Notes under the pieces: model-generated
Database searches by the model: none
The model's input: the letters and a program-made list of their open reading frames with translations, nothing else
What the model was told of the DNA's origin: nothing
Origin: a virus
IMG/VR virus record: IMGVR_UViG_3300020281_000015
Coordinates: 22,010-86,009 of that record
Length of the DNA: 64,000 nt
Direction: 5' to 3' (one strand)
Program-made: the position numbers and the translations under genes
In this document: one piece after another, positions 1 through 8,810 of the stretch
Layout: each line of letters opens with the position of its first letter
How positions within the stretch are numbered: position 1 is the stretch's first letter

Positions 1-1
1 A

Positions 2-1543
2 GGTAGACCGCCTGCTGTATTCATTTATTGTGTATATCCTTATGAAACTGATGAAGCTAAATTTTTAGGACCAAAACAGATTCCTAAGAATACAGCAGGA
101 TTAAGGCAATCTGCCGCAAAAGAATACAATTATACCTATACAGGTAATAATGAAGATGTATTGAGATTTGATATAGAATTTAACACTGCTTTTATGAAAA
201 CTGCCCTTGCAGGCTACGGTAATAACTCTGGAGCAATGCAGGCTGAAGCAAGTCAATCTAAGGTTATTTCTGATAGTAGTCCTAAAGGAGCCAAACTTGC
301 TGAAACTCCTCCTGAAGCAACAGATGCTGTCGAACAATCTGCAGGCACTCAAGAAGTCACACGTTCCGAATCAAACAATGCTACAAGAAGTTTAGATATA
401 CGTAGACAAGTAGCTGAACAATTTCATGATTCTATTACAAATCAAATTACAGATATGATCAGCGTAGAAATGGACATATGGGGAGATCCGTTTTTTATGC
501 CTCAAGAAATAGGCAACTATGCTCCTAAACAATCAGGTGCTTCTCCTAATTCAACAGAAGATGGAACAATGACATATACTAAAGGTGAAGTATTTGTAGT
601 TGTAAATTTTAGGACACCATTTGATTATCAAGTAGATGGAGCGTTAATGGACCAACCAGTAATAGTTCCGCAATTTAGTGGATTGTTTAGTGTATGGAAA
701 ACAACAAGTACGTTTAGTAACGGACAGTTTACACAAACATTAAATTTAATTAGAAGATATGGACAGTCACAAGAATCTACCCCAAATAATAAAGGACTTA
801 TTCAAATTGAAGAAGATGCAAAAATGAAAGAAACATTGCCTAATAGTTCTAAAGTAGACGATAGTCAAAAATTAGGTAGCAATACTCCTTCTGAAACACA
901 AACTGCTGTTAACCAAGCTTCAAATTTACTTACACAAATAGAAAATTCAGGATCATCAGTAGTAGGCGATGTTACAGGTGCAATAGCTAACCAAGCCCAA
1001 ATAAGCCAAGGTATTGTAGCTAATCTAACAAGTTCAGGATCAGTAGCATCACAGGCTATTTCAAATCTAACAAGTTCAGGATCAGTAGCATCACAGGCTA
1101 TTTCAAATCTAACAGGCTCGGGGGCAGTAGCATCGCAAGCACTTTCAAAATTTACTGTGCCTACAACAGCTAATCTTTCTGTTGATAACTTCGGCTTTAA
1201 CAAATTTAAAACAAGTGATATAATAGGAGATACTAGTCAACTTGTTAATGATGCATTAGTAAATGCTATTCCATCATTTGGCCAAGTTAGTGTTGACTTG
1301 TCTACGCCTCAAGGTCAATTAGGTGTGCTTACAAATACTATCAACAAAGGATTTGATGATATATTAGGAACAAAACCAAGTCCTGCAATAGTTGATGCAA
1401 CTGAAGAACTTAAAGGATTAGCCACAAGTGTAGCAAGTATTGATTTAGGACCATCAATAAATCCAGAATCTATTACAAAAGATCAGACACAAGCACTACT
1501 AAAAATAGCTCAAGCTAAAAGAATGAGAGGAACAGTAACATAA
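2..1543 (+). CDS. Virion structural protein, baseplate/tail associated (5' end outside window)
   Basis: The reading frame is open from base 2, well before the first internal start near 161, so the gene is cut by the left edge. The middle of the visible part (around 480-760) has an aromatic and beta-rich segment ending in VPQFSGLFSVWKTTSTF and TQTLNLIRRYGQ. This resembles what I recall from cyanophage baseplate-side structural proteins, where an OB or LysM-like domain precedes a disordered tail. The remainder is Ser/Thr/Gln-rich, low complexity and probably extended, and includes a three-copy 14-residue repeat (1022-1147). The stop overlaps the next start as TAATG. Synteny just upstream of gp5 supports a baseplate hub or tail-tube role, but the family is not certain. 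Confidence 0.6.
   Translation, partial: GRPPAVFIYCVYPYETDEAKFLGPKQIPKNTAGLRQSAAKEYNYTYTGNNEDVLRFDIEFNTAFMKTALAGYGNNSGAMQAEASQSKVISDSSPKGAKLAETPPEATDAVEQSAGTQEVTRSESNNATRSLDIRRQVAEQFHDSITNQITDMISVEMDIWGDPFFMPQEIGNYAPKQSGASPNSTEDGTMTYTKGEVFVVVNFRTPFDYQVDGALMDQPVIVPQFSGLFSVWKTTSTFSNGQFTQTLNLIRRYGQSQESTPNNKGLIQIEEDAKMKETLPNSSKVDDSQKLGSNTPSETQTAVNQASNLLTQIENSGSSVVGDVTGAIANQAQISQGIVANLTSSGSVASQAISNLTSSGSVASQAISNLTGSGAVASQALSKFTVPTTANLSVDNFGFNKFKTSDIIGDTSQLVNDALVNAIPSFGQVSVDLSTPQGQLGVLTNTINKGFDDILGTKPSPAIVDATEELKGLATSVASIDLGPSINPESITKDQTQALLKIAQAKRMRGTVT
1022..1147 (+). repeat. Three tandem 42-bp coding repeats
   Basis: Three in-frame copies encode NLTSSGSVASQAIS or a close variant. The first two copies (1022-1063 and 1064-1105) are identical at the DNA level. 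The third (1106-1147) has diverged at several positions. The repeat lies in the low-complexity tail of the preceding structural gene and looks like a recent slip duplication. Confidence 0.9.
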
Positions 1544-2208
1544 TGTCAGACTCACCTCAAGATAATACATATACTATAAATGATGCTCCATCAATAGGTG
1601 CAGATCCTAATGCTAATCCTCACGCTTTTAAAGTAAGGGGAGACACTTTTTATCAAACTATAACACCTTCTGGTGTAGTTACAAAAGATCAGGTGTTTGC
1701 AACTAAAACTACAGACGATGTTATACCACCAGAAGCTGTTGAGCAATATAGTGCTTATTTAATTTTATCAAATAAAGTTAAACCTATTAGTAATTTAACT
1801 CCAGAAGAATTTTCTATTAATCAACAATACATAGAAGAAGCTGTAAAAAGGAGAAATAAGGCATTAGATTTAATTGGTGGAACAGAATATACAGAAGAAA
1901 ATTTGAATGTAATTGCAAAACAAAAACCTTTAGCAACATCAGTACCAGATTTTCAAGTAGATGCTAGTGGCAACACAGCTCCTTCAGTAGTCAGCAAAGA
2001 TTTTGCACACCTACCTGCTGATGCAGGTGTTTATTCTTATCAACAAATTGACTTATATGACGATAGATATGATTTTGAAACAGGAAAGAAAATACGTGTA
2101 GGAGTTGCAGGCGGAATAGCAGGCGGTGCAGGTAATACTACAACAGAAGGTAATACAGAATCTACAGTAGAACAATCAGAGTATCCTAATTATGGTCCTC
2201 CGATGTAA
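1543..2208 (+). CDS. Hypothetical virion-block protein, 221 aa
   Basis: I do not recognise a family. The start is coupled to the upstream stop through TAATG, and the gene sits between two baseplate-type genes, so a tail or baseplate role is inferred from position only. The protein is acidic and polar with no membrane segment or signal peptide. It has a helical stretch near residues 60-110 (PEEFSINQQYIEEAVKRRNK) and a Gly-rich end (VAGGIAGGAGNTTTEG) that looks flexible. A 24-base AT-rich gap separates it from the gp5-like gene. Confidence 0.6.
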   Translation: MSDSPQDNTYTINDAPSIGADPNANPHAFKVRGDTFYQTITPSGVVTKDQVFATKTTDDVIPPEAVEQYSAYLILSNKVKPISNLTPEEFSINQQYIEEAVKRRNKALDLIGGTEYTEENLNVIAKQKPLATSVPDFQVDASGNTAPSVVSKDFAHLPADAGVYSYQQIDLYDDRYDFETGKKIRVGVAGGIAGGAGNTTTEGNTESTVEQSEYPNYGPPM

Positions 2209-2232
2209 TAATTATAGTAAACTGGATATATA

Positions 2233-4698
2233 ATGGCTAGAGGCGAATATACAAGAACCCCCCATCAAAACAGGAAATTTAGAGATCCTGGACCATACGA
2301 AGCTGTGGTTGTAAATCATTTAGATGTAAGATATATGGGCGGTCTTGAGGTTGAACTTATAAAGTATGCTGGATCTGGCGGTACTCCTGAAAAAGGCGGA
2401 GAACTTGTGCAAGTAAGGTACCTAAGTCCATTTTATGGAATCACACCTGCATCTGGATTAACACCTAACGATGGTTATCAAAATACCCAAAAAAGTTATG
2501 GAATGTGGGCGGTACCTCCCGATATAGGCACCCGCGTACTTGTAATATTTGCAGAAGGAAATCCTAATCTAGGGTATTGGATTGGTTGTATACCTGACGA
2601 TTACATGAACTTTATGGTTCCTGATGGCAGAGCTAGTACAGAACAAACCACGGCACTTACACCAGAAAATATTAAAGGTGCAAAATTACCAGTTGGAGAA
2701 TATAATAAAGCATTTGAAGATGGATCTTTAGTTGATCCTACTTTATTTGAGAAACCTTACAATAAAGACTTTACAGAAGTGTTAGAAACACAAGGGCTTT
2801 TATTCGATGAGTCAAGAGGTACTACAACTTCAAGTGCAAGAAGAGAAATGCCAAGTATGGTTTTTGGTATAAGCACTCCTGGACCACTCGATAAAAGAGA
2901 CGGTTCTCCGCAGGTAACAATAGGTCCAGCAGATGACAAAGTAAATGTACCCTATAATAGACTAGGCGGTTCAAGTTTAGTTATGGATGATGGTGATCCG
3001 TCATTTATTAGAAAAACACACCCTGAAGATGGTCCTCCTATCTATATGAATTTAATGAAAGAAGAAACCGGTGGCAAGTTTACTATACCTCAAAATGAAT
3101 TGGTACGATTACGTACTAGGACAGGTCATCAAATTTTAATGCATAACTCAGAAGATTTAATTTATATTGGTAATGCTAGGGGAACTACTTGGATAGAAAT
3201 GACAAGTGACGGAAAAATTGATATACATGCACAGGATAGTGTAAGCATAATGACAGATAATGATCTAAACATTACAGCGGAAAGAGATATCAATTTTGAA
3301 GCTGGTAGAAATATTAACATGAAAGCTACTGCACGTTACAGTAAAGGAGAACCTATTGATACAAAAGGGCTAGAAAGCGGACGAATACATTTAGAGGCGC
3401 AACATAATCATAATTTACTTGTTGGTAAAGATTCTAAAATTACTGTAGTTGGAAATATGCATACTGGAGTAGGTGAAAACCAGTTTATATCTAGCGGAAA
3501 ATACTTGCATGTAAACACAGGGCAAGACAATAGATTTACAGCAGGAGGATATACGCATTTACATTCAGGAAAAGAACATCGAGAAACTGCCACATTTATA
3601 CATATGAACGGACCAGGAGCCGCAGTTGCTAATCAAGCAGATCTTGTAAAGCAATTAGAAACTGTACAGTTACCTTATATTTTTCCTGGCACATTAAACC
3701 CTGTTGCTTACGATAGTATTTTAACTAGAGCTCCGCAACACGAACCTTGGCCACATCATGAAAATTTAGATCCAACTGCATTTAAAAAACCAGAAACTGA
3801 TAGAGAACAACCAGGTGGCTTACCTACTTCTGAAAGAGTGCTTACTCCTGATACGTTTTTTAAAAATAAAGGTGGAAGAATATCAAGTGCATTTGTAAGT
3901 GGCTCAGGAGGTAATCTTGATAGTGGATACCAATCAACTGCTGGCGGCACAGGTTCTGGAGTTGGTACTACACCAATTGATGATTATTCGAGTAATTTTG
4001 AATTTAGTGAAGAATTAGGCTCACTAAGTTCTAAGTATGAATCTAAAGGCAATCCTACAGCAATAGGTTTTGACAAAACAGGAGGTTGGAGTTACGGAAC
4101 ATATCAGCTTGCAACAAGACCTGGAGCATTCAAAGGCTACATGCGTTATTTGAAGGCAAAACACAAACAAGTATATGAAGTATTACAAACAGCAGGCGGA
4201 AATTCTGCGGCTATGAATGGAATAGACACCTTTAGAGAAACTTGGCAATTAGCAATGTCTGAAAAAGATAAAGCAGAAACGCAACATGCTTATGCTGTTA
4301 TACAATATTTTGTGCCAGCGGCAGATAAAGTGACCAATAGCACAGGTATTGACGTAAGGTTAAAGTCAAAAACTTTACAAGACGTACTATGGTCTACTTC
4401 TGTTCAACACGGTGCAGGAGGTTGTAATAAAATTTTCAAAAGAGCAATACAAAGATGCGGTACTAAGACTCCTACAGATGATGCACTGATAGTAGCAGTC
4501 TATAATGAAAGAGCCGCAGATAATGGAAGAAAATATTTTGGAAGTAGTAATAATAATATTAGACAAAGTGTTGTAAAAAGATTTAATAATGAAAAATTAG
4601 ATGCTTTAAAAAGTTTAGAATTAGAATTAAAAGCCGCAACACAGGCACAACAAGGTAGTACCCCAGGTGCAGTCACACTGCCTGTGGGCCCGCAATAA
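2233..4698 (+). CDS. Baseplate hub protein, gp5-like, with C-terminal muralytic domain
   Basis: The N-terminal ~130 residues (AVVVNHLDVRYMGGLEVELI, then RVLVIFAEGNPNLGYWIGCI) look like the OB-fold of gp5/gpV/VgrG spike proteins. Residues ~300-460 hold short alternating beta repeats such as IDIHAQDSVSIMTDNDLNIT and INFEAGRNINMKA, as in the gp5 needle or VgrG gp5 repeats. Residues ~590-770 form a lysozyme- or transglycosylase-like domain: SKYESKGNPTAIG with a candidate catalytic Glu603, then GGWSYGTYQLA and WSTSVQHGAGG. In T4 gp5 the lysozyme lies between the OB-fold and the needle; here the lytic part is C-terminal. It would pierce the outer membrane and cut peptidoglycan during injection. The fold of the lytic domain is inferred from motif shape only. 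Confidence 0.85.
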   Translation: MARGEYTRTPHQNRKFRDPGPYEAVVVNHLDVRYMGGLEVELIKYAGSGGTPEKGGELVQVRYLSPFYGITPASGLTPNDGYQNTQKSYGMWAVPPDIGTRVLVIFAEGNPNLGYWIGCIPDDYMNFMVPDGRASTEQTTALTPENIKGAKLPVGEYNKAFEDGSLVDPTLFEKPYNKDFTEVLETQGLLFDESRGTTTSSARREMPSMVFGISTPGPLDKRDGSPQVTIGPADDKVNVPYNRLGGSSLVMDDGDPSFIRKTHPEDGPPIYMNLMKEETGGKFTIPQNELVRLRTRTGHQILMHNSEDLIYIGNARGTTWIEMTSDGKIDIHAQDSVSIMTDNDLNITAERDINFEAGRNINMKATARYSKGEPIDTKGLESGRIHLEAQHNHNLLVGKDSKITVVGNMHTGVGENQFISSGKYLHVNTGQDNRFTAGGYTHLHSGKEHRETATFIHMNGPGAAVANQADLVKQLETVQLPYIFPGTLNPVAYDSILTRAPQHEPWPHHENLDPTAFKKPETDREQPGGLPTSERVLTPDTFFKNKGGRISSAFVSGSGGNLDSGYQSTAGGTGSGVGTTPIDDYSSNFEFSEELGSLSSKYESKGNPTAIGFDKTGGWSYGTYQLATRPGAFKGYMRYLKAKHKQVYEVLQTAGGNSAAMNGIDTFRETWQLAMSEKDKAETQHAYAVIQYFVPAADKVTNSTGIDVRLKSKTLQDVLWSTSVQHGAGGCNKIFKRAIQRCGTKTPTDDALIVAVYNERAADNGRKYFGSSNNNIRQSVVKRFNNEKLDALKSLELELKAATQAQQGSTPGAVTLPVGPQ

Positions 4699-4701
4699 TA
4701 G

Positions 4702-4709
4702 GGTAAATA
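4702..4709 (+). promoter_or_regulatory. Late-promoter-like motif GGTAAATA before gp25
   Basis: A TAAATA core like the T4 late promoter (TATAAATA) lies in the 15-base gap before the gp25 start. It is only four bases from the ATG, so a transcript from here would have almost no leader. It may instead be chance in AT-rich DNA. Confidence 0.25.
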
Positions 4710-4713
4710 CAGT

Positions 4714-5151
4714 ATGAGTGAATTAGAAAAAAATCTATTTAAGCGTGTTACTGTAACACAAAAGCAAAAGGATGCTGTAAATGGTCGTGCCTATAGAGGG
4801 TTTTCAACTGTTGATGGTAAAAAAGAAGGTTTTGCAAAATACGATTTTGATCTAATAAAACAAGATCTTATAAATCATTTTCATATTAGACAGGGTGAAA
4901 AGTTAAGTGATCCTAGTTTTGGCACTATTATATGGGATATGTTGTATGAACCTTTTACAACAGACGTACAAGAAGCTATTGTAGATGATGTAACAACTAT
5001 TGTAAACTATGATCCAAGGTTAAGTGTTGATGAAATAGTAGTAGATACCTATGAAAAAGGTATTACTGTTGAATGTGTAGTAGTATTCCTACCTTATAAC
5101 ATTTCAGAGCAGTTACGATTTACGTTTGATCAGGCCAATGGCTTGCTGTAA
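4714..5151 (+). CDS. 25: Baseplate wedge protein gp25-like
   Basis: The 145-residue length and the sequence match the GPW/gp25 family. After a short N-terminal segment comes FDLIKQDLINHFHIRQGEKL, then DPSFGTIIWDMLYEPFT, VNYDPRLSVDEI and a final beta strand. The family forms part of the baseplate wedge and binds the gp6 layer. The order gp5, gp25, gp6 is as expected for T4-like marine phages. The start is the first ATG after a 15-base gap. Confidence 0.93.
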   Translation: MSELEKNLFKRVTVTQKQKDAVNGRAYRGFSTVDGKKEGFAKYDFDLIKQDLINHFHIRQGEKLSDPSFGTIIWDMLYEPFTTDVQEAIVDDVTTIVNYDPRLSVDEIVVDTYEKGITVECVVVFLPYNISEQLRFTFDQANGLL

Positions 5152-5164
5152 ATTATATACGCAC

Positions 5165-5181
5165 TTATCTGTAACAGATAA
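5165..5181. promoter_or_regulatory. Perfect 17-bp palindrome TTATCTGTaACAGATAA
   Basis: Two 8-base arms flank a single central base in the 56-base gap between gp25 and gp6. The right arm overlaps a late-promoter motif (5177-5184). A one-base centre is a poor RNA hairpin but a good binding site for a dimeric protein, so an operator is possible. No regulator is known from this window. Confidence 0.4.
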
Positions 5182-5184
5182 ATA
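5177..5184 (+). promoter_or_regulatory. Late promoter motif GATAAATA before gp6
   Basis: The motif matches the T4-type late consensus at seven of eight bases (TATAAATA) and ends 23 bases before the gp6 ATG. That leaves room for a short leader with a purine-rich AGAGGAAAAAG ribosome-binding site. Confidence 0.55.
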
Positions 5185-5207
5185 TCATAGTAAAAGAGGA
5201 AAAAGAC

Positions 5208-8200
5208 ATGTCGTCAACAGATAGACAGACAAGATTATTAGTATCTGAAGACTGGAAGAGAATTTATCAAGCATTTCGTAATGCAGATTTTCAGAGTTAC
5301 GATTTTGACAATCTTCGTCGTACTATGATAAATTATCTTAGACAAAACTATCCTGAAGATTTCAATGATTACATAGAATCTTCAGAATATCTCGCATTGA
5401 TTGAAATGATAGCTTTCCTCGGCCAAAATTTAAGTTTCAGAGTAGATTTAAATGCTAGAGAAAATTTCTTAGAAACGGCCGAAAGACGAGAAAGTATATT
5501 ACGTTTAGCACGTATGCTTTCGTATAATCCGAGACGTAATCAAGCCGCTAATGGCTTACTTAAAGTTAATACAATTAAAACTACAGAATCTATTATTGAT
5601 TCAAGCGGTATTAATCTTGCTAGTACAGTTATTAAATGGAATGATCAATCTAACACAAATTACTTTGAGCAATTTCTTAAAATATTAAATTCAGCATTGC
5701 CTGTTACAAATAACATAGGTAATCCTTTGAAAAGTGCAAGTATTGCAAATGTAATTACCCAACAATATAGATTTAATGCTACAAACACAACCTCTGCAGT
5801 TTTTCCTTTTACAAAAAGGGTTGAAGGAGTAAGCACTAGATATGAAGTGGTAAGTGCAGGTATATCAGGAGAGGATATTGTAGAAGAAGCTCCTATTCCG
5901 GGAAATAGTCCAGCATTTTTATTCCGTGACGACGGGCAAGGCGCAGGTAGTAGTAACACAGGGTTTTTTATGCACTTCAGACAAGGCAAATTAGATAGCT
6001 CTAACTTTAGCATTACATCACCTGTACCAAATCAGTCAGTTGCTATAGATGTTACTGATATTAATGATACAGATATATGGTTGTACAATGTCGATTCTAA
6101 TGGTTTTGAAACAGATTTTTGGACTAAAATTGAAGCAGTAGAAGGTAATAATATTATATACAACAATTTATTTGAAGGTATAAAAAATGTTTATGCTGTT
6201 AATACTCGTGTAGGCGATAGAGTAAATTTAGTATTTTCAGATGGAGTATTTGGTAATTTACCAACAGGTAATTTTAAAATATATTACAGGACAAGTGCTA
6301 ATGCAGGTAGCGTAATTACACCAGGAGCAATAGGAAATGTAAATATTGATATTCCTTACCAAAATAAATCAGGTGGACTAGAAACACTTACTTTAGGTTT
6401 GCGTTTAAATTATACTATCACAAATGGAAGTGCAACAGAATCTAATACTGAAATAAAAAATAATGCTCCAGCAACTTACTATACACAAAATAGGTTGATA
6501 ACAGGAGAAGATTATAATATCGGTCCCTTATCAGTAAGCCAAGAAATTATTAAAACAAAAAGTACTAATAGGATTAGTAGCGGAGTAAGCAGATATTTTG
6601 ATTTAAAAGATAGTTCTGGAAAATACAGTAACACAAGTCTATTTGCAGACGATGGCGTTTTATACAAAGAAATATTTTTAGAAAAAACACAGTTTACTTT
6701 TACAACACAGAGTGATATTGAAGGAATCATTAATAATACAATAGAACCTATACTAGGTGCGGCTAATACTAAAAACTTTTATTTAGATCAATTTCCAAAA
6801 ACTATTGTATCTGATTTAAATGCAAAATGGAATCAGCAATCACTTGCAACTAATCAAGCTACAGGAAGATTCTTAGATAGTACAGATTCTCCTTATATGA
6901 CAGGCACATTCACTGCAAATAGTTTAAGGTATATAGAGCCAGGAGCATTATGTAGATTTACGGCACCAACAGGCTTTCATTTTATGAAAGATGGAACACT
7001 AATGACAGGTACAGCAGACCATTTTGGATCTAGCACTTATAAATGGGCTAAAGTTATTTCAGTAGACGGCGACGGAACAACAATAGATACCGTAACTGAT
7101 ACTGGTCCTATAGTTTTTAATGATAATATTCCTTCTAATGCTATTTTAGATAGAATTATTCCAAACTTTTCACGTGTCTTAGTAGATTCTATAAAAGTAC
7201 AAATTATAGATCAAACTTTTGCTTATAAGGATTTTGGTTTAAGGTATGACTTAGAAGATAGACAGTGGAAACTTATAACAACAGAAAATTTAAATACAAT
7301 ATTAGACTTTTCTACAGGCAAAGCAGGAGATTCTACAGGGCAAAATTTAGACTCTAGTTGGTTTTTATATTTTAAAACTGACGGAGAAACTTATAATATC
7401 ACTTATCGTAACTTAAAATATGTTATAGAAAGTGCAGACGAAATTAGATTTTATTTTGACGGTATAGACAAAGTTTATAATCCTGCTACAGGACAAGTAG
7501 TAAGAGATAAGATTGACATTTTAAATATTAATACTAAACCTGCTAGTACAAGTCCTTTTACAAATGATTTTTCTTGGTCAGTTTCAGGAGCATATAGAGA
7601 TCCAGATGGGTATGTTGATTCACGTAAAATAGAAGTACAGTTTATAGATTTAGATGATGACGGCACTGTAGACAATCCTGAGATCTTTGATGAGATTGTA
7701 TCTCCTGATACTGTTACTACGCTACAAAAAACTATATTTCAAAAGAAATATACAACATCAGACGGTGTAGAAGATTTCAAATATTTTGATAATGCATCAA
7801 ATGAGATTACTATTGTTGCAAATGAAGCGGCTATTGCTCCTTATAGTACTAGGACAGAAGGACAAATATTTTATTTGGATGATGAGAAAGTATTTAAAAA
7901 GTTACAAAAGTCCTTGAACAATACAGTATTAAATTCAGATTACAAAGCATTTATTGGCAGAGGCGGTTTAAAGTTCCATTATGTTCATGTCGCAGACAGT
8001 AGCTATAGAATTGACCCAAGTGCAAGTAATCTAATTGATACTTATTTGCTAACAAAGACCTACGATAACAATATAAGAAAGTTTATCGCAGGAGAAGTTG
8101 CAACACTACCTATGCCACAAAGTAATGATGAATTGTATAGGAGTTATGGAGCTTCTTTAGAAAAAATAAAAAGTATAAGTGATGAAATTATTTACTATCC

Positions 8201-8810
8201 TGCAAAATATAAAATATTATTTGGATCAAAAGCACCGGCGGATTTACAAGTGAAATTTAAAATTGTTAAAAATAGAGATGTTGTTACAAACGATAACGAA
8301 TTAAAATCAAATTTGATAGAAGCTGTAAATAGATTCTTCGCAATAGAAAATTGGGATTTTGGAGAAACATTTTACTTCCAAGAACTTAGTGCATATATTA
8401 TGACAGAACTATCACCTAAGTTAGCTTCTGTTTTGATTGTACCTAATCAAGGCACACAATCCTTTGGTAGCTTATTTGAAATAAAATCAGAACCAGATGA
8501 GATTTTTGTAAGTGCCGCTACGGTTGCTGATGTTGAAACTATAACTGAAATTACTGCAAAGGAAATCCAAGCAAGTGGTACAGTTATCACAAGCTCGACT
8601 ACAACTTCTACTACAACAGGAATAACAAGTTCAGCTTCTACATCTACTACAGCTAGCACAGGTGGAGGTTTAGTTACATCTAGTAGTTCAACAAGTTCAA
8701 GTAGTTCTAGCTCAAGTAGTTCTAGTTCAGGAGGCAACGGTTCAGGTAGCTCAGGAGGCAACGGTTCAGGTGGTTCAGGTTCAGGCGGCGGTGGAGGCTA
8801 TAGCTATTAA
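5208..8810 (+). CDS. 6: Baseplate wedge protein gp6-like
   Basis: The N-terminus (LVSEDWKRIYQAFRNADFQS, YDFDNLRRTMINYLRQNYPE, SSEYLALIEMIAFLGQNLSF, ETAERRESILRLARMLSYNP) is the classic gp6 start of T4-like phages. gp6 ties the wedge together and forms the iris around the hub. At 1,200 residues it is almost twice T4 gp6 (about 660), with long insertions in the middle. Near the C-terminus SAYIMTELSPKLASVLIVPN fits the conserved gp6/gpJ core. The last ~75 residues (8578-8807) are a Thr/Ser then Ser/Gly low-complexity tail. The start is preceded by AGAGGAAAAAG, and the stop overlaps the next start as TAATG. Confidence 0.92.
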   Translation: MSSTDRQTRLLVSEDWKRIYQAFRNADFQSYDFDNLRRTMINYLRQNYPEDFNDYIESSEYLALIEMIAFLGQNLSFRVDLNARENFLETAERRESILRLARMLSYNPRRNQAANGLLKVNTIKTTESIIDSSGINLASTVIKWNDQSNTNYFEQFLKILNSALPVTNNIGNPLKSASIANVITQQYRFNATNTTSAVFPFTKRVEGVSTRYEVVSAGISGEDIVEEAPIPGNSPAFLFRDDGQGAGSSNTGFFMHFRQGKLDSSNFSITSPVPNQSVAIDVTDINDTDIWLYNVDSNGFETDFWTKIEAVEGNNIIYNNLFEGIKNVYAVNTRVGDRVNLVFSDGVFGNLPTGNFKIYYRTSANAGSVITPGAIGNVNIDIPYQNKSGGLETLTLGLRLNYTITNGSATESNTEIKNNAPATYYTQNRLITGEDYNIGPLSVSQEIIKTKSTNRISSGVSRYFDLKDSSGKYSNTSLFADDGVLYKEIFLEKTQFTFTTQSDIEGIINNTIEPILGAANTKNFYLDQFPKTIVSDLNAKWNQQSLATNQATGRFLDSTDSPYMTGTFTANSLRYIEPGALCRFTAPTGFHFMKDGTLMTGTADHFGSSTYKWAKVISVDGDGTTIDTVTDTGPIVFNDNIPSNAILDRIIPNFSRVLVDSIKVQIIDQTFAYKDFGLRYDLEDRQWKLITTENLNTILDFSTGKAGDSTGQNLDSSWFLYFKTDGETYNITYRNLKYVIESADEIRFYFDGIDKVYNPATGQVVRDKIDILNINTKPASTSPFTNDFSWSVSGAYRDPDGYVDSRKIEVQFIDLDDDGTVDNPEIFDEIVSPDTVTTLQKTIFQKKYTTSDGVEDFKYFDNASNEITIVANEAAIAPYSTRTEGQIFYLDDEKVFKKLQKSLNNTVLNSDYKAFIGRGGLKFHYVHVADSSYRIDPSASNLIDTYLLTKTYDNNIRKFIAGEVATLPMPQSNDELYRSYGASLEKIKSISDEIIYYPAKYKILFGSKAPADLQVKFKIVKNRDVVTNDNELKSNLIEAVNRFFAIENWDFGETFYFQELSAYIMTELSPKLASVLIVPNQGTQSFGSLFEIKSEPDEIFVSAATVADVETITEITAKEIQASGTVITSSTTTSTTTGITSSASTSTTASTGGGLVTSSSSTSSSSSSSSSSSSGGNGSGSSGGNGSGGSGSGGGGGYSY
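8578..8807 (+). repeat. Low-complexity Thr/Ser/Gly coding tract at the gp6 C-terminus
   Basis: The DNA is built from ACA/ACT, AGT/TCA/TCT and GGT/GGC/GGA codons and encodes a Thr/Ser block, then a long Ser run, then Gly/Ser/Asn repeats ending in GGGGGYSY. Mixed codon use argues that the composition is selected at the protein level rather than made by simple slippage alone. Confidence 0.85.

Noticed and set aside
8447-8761. Minus-strand frame in the gp6 tail, rich in Glu/Leu/Pro
   Set aside because: It is the reverse reading of the Ser/Gly low-complexity tract and has no independent support.
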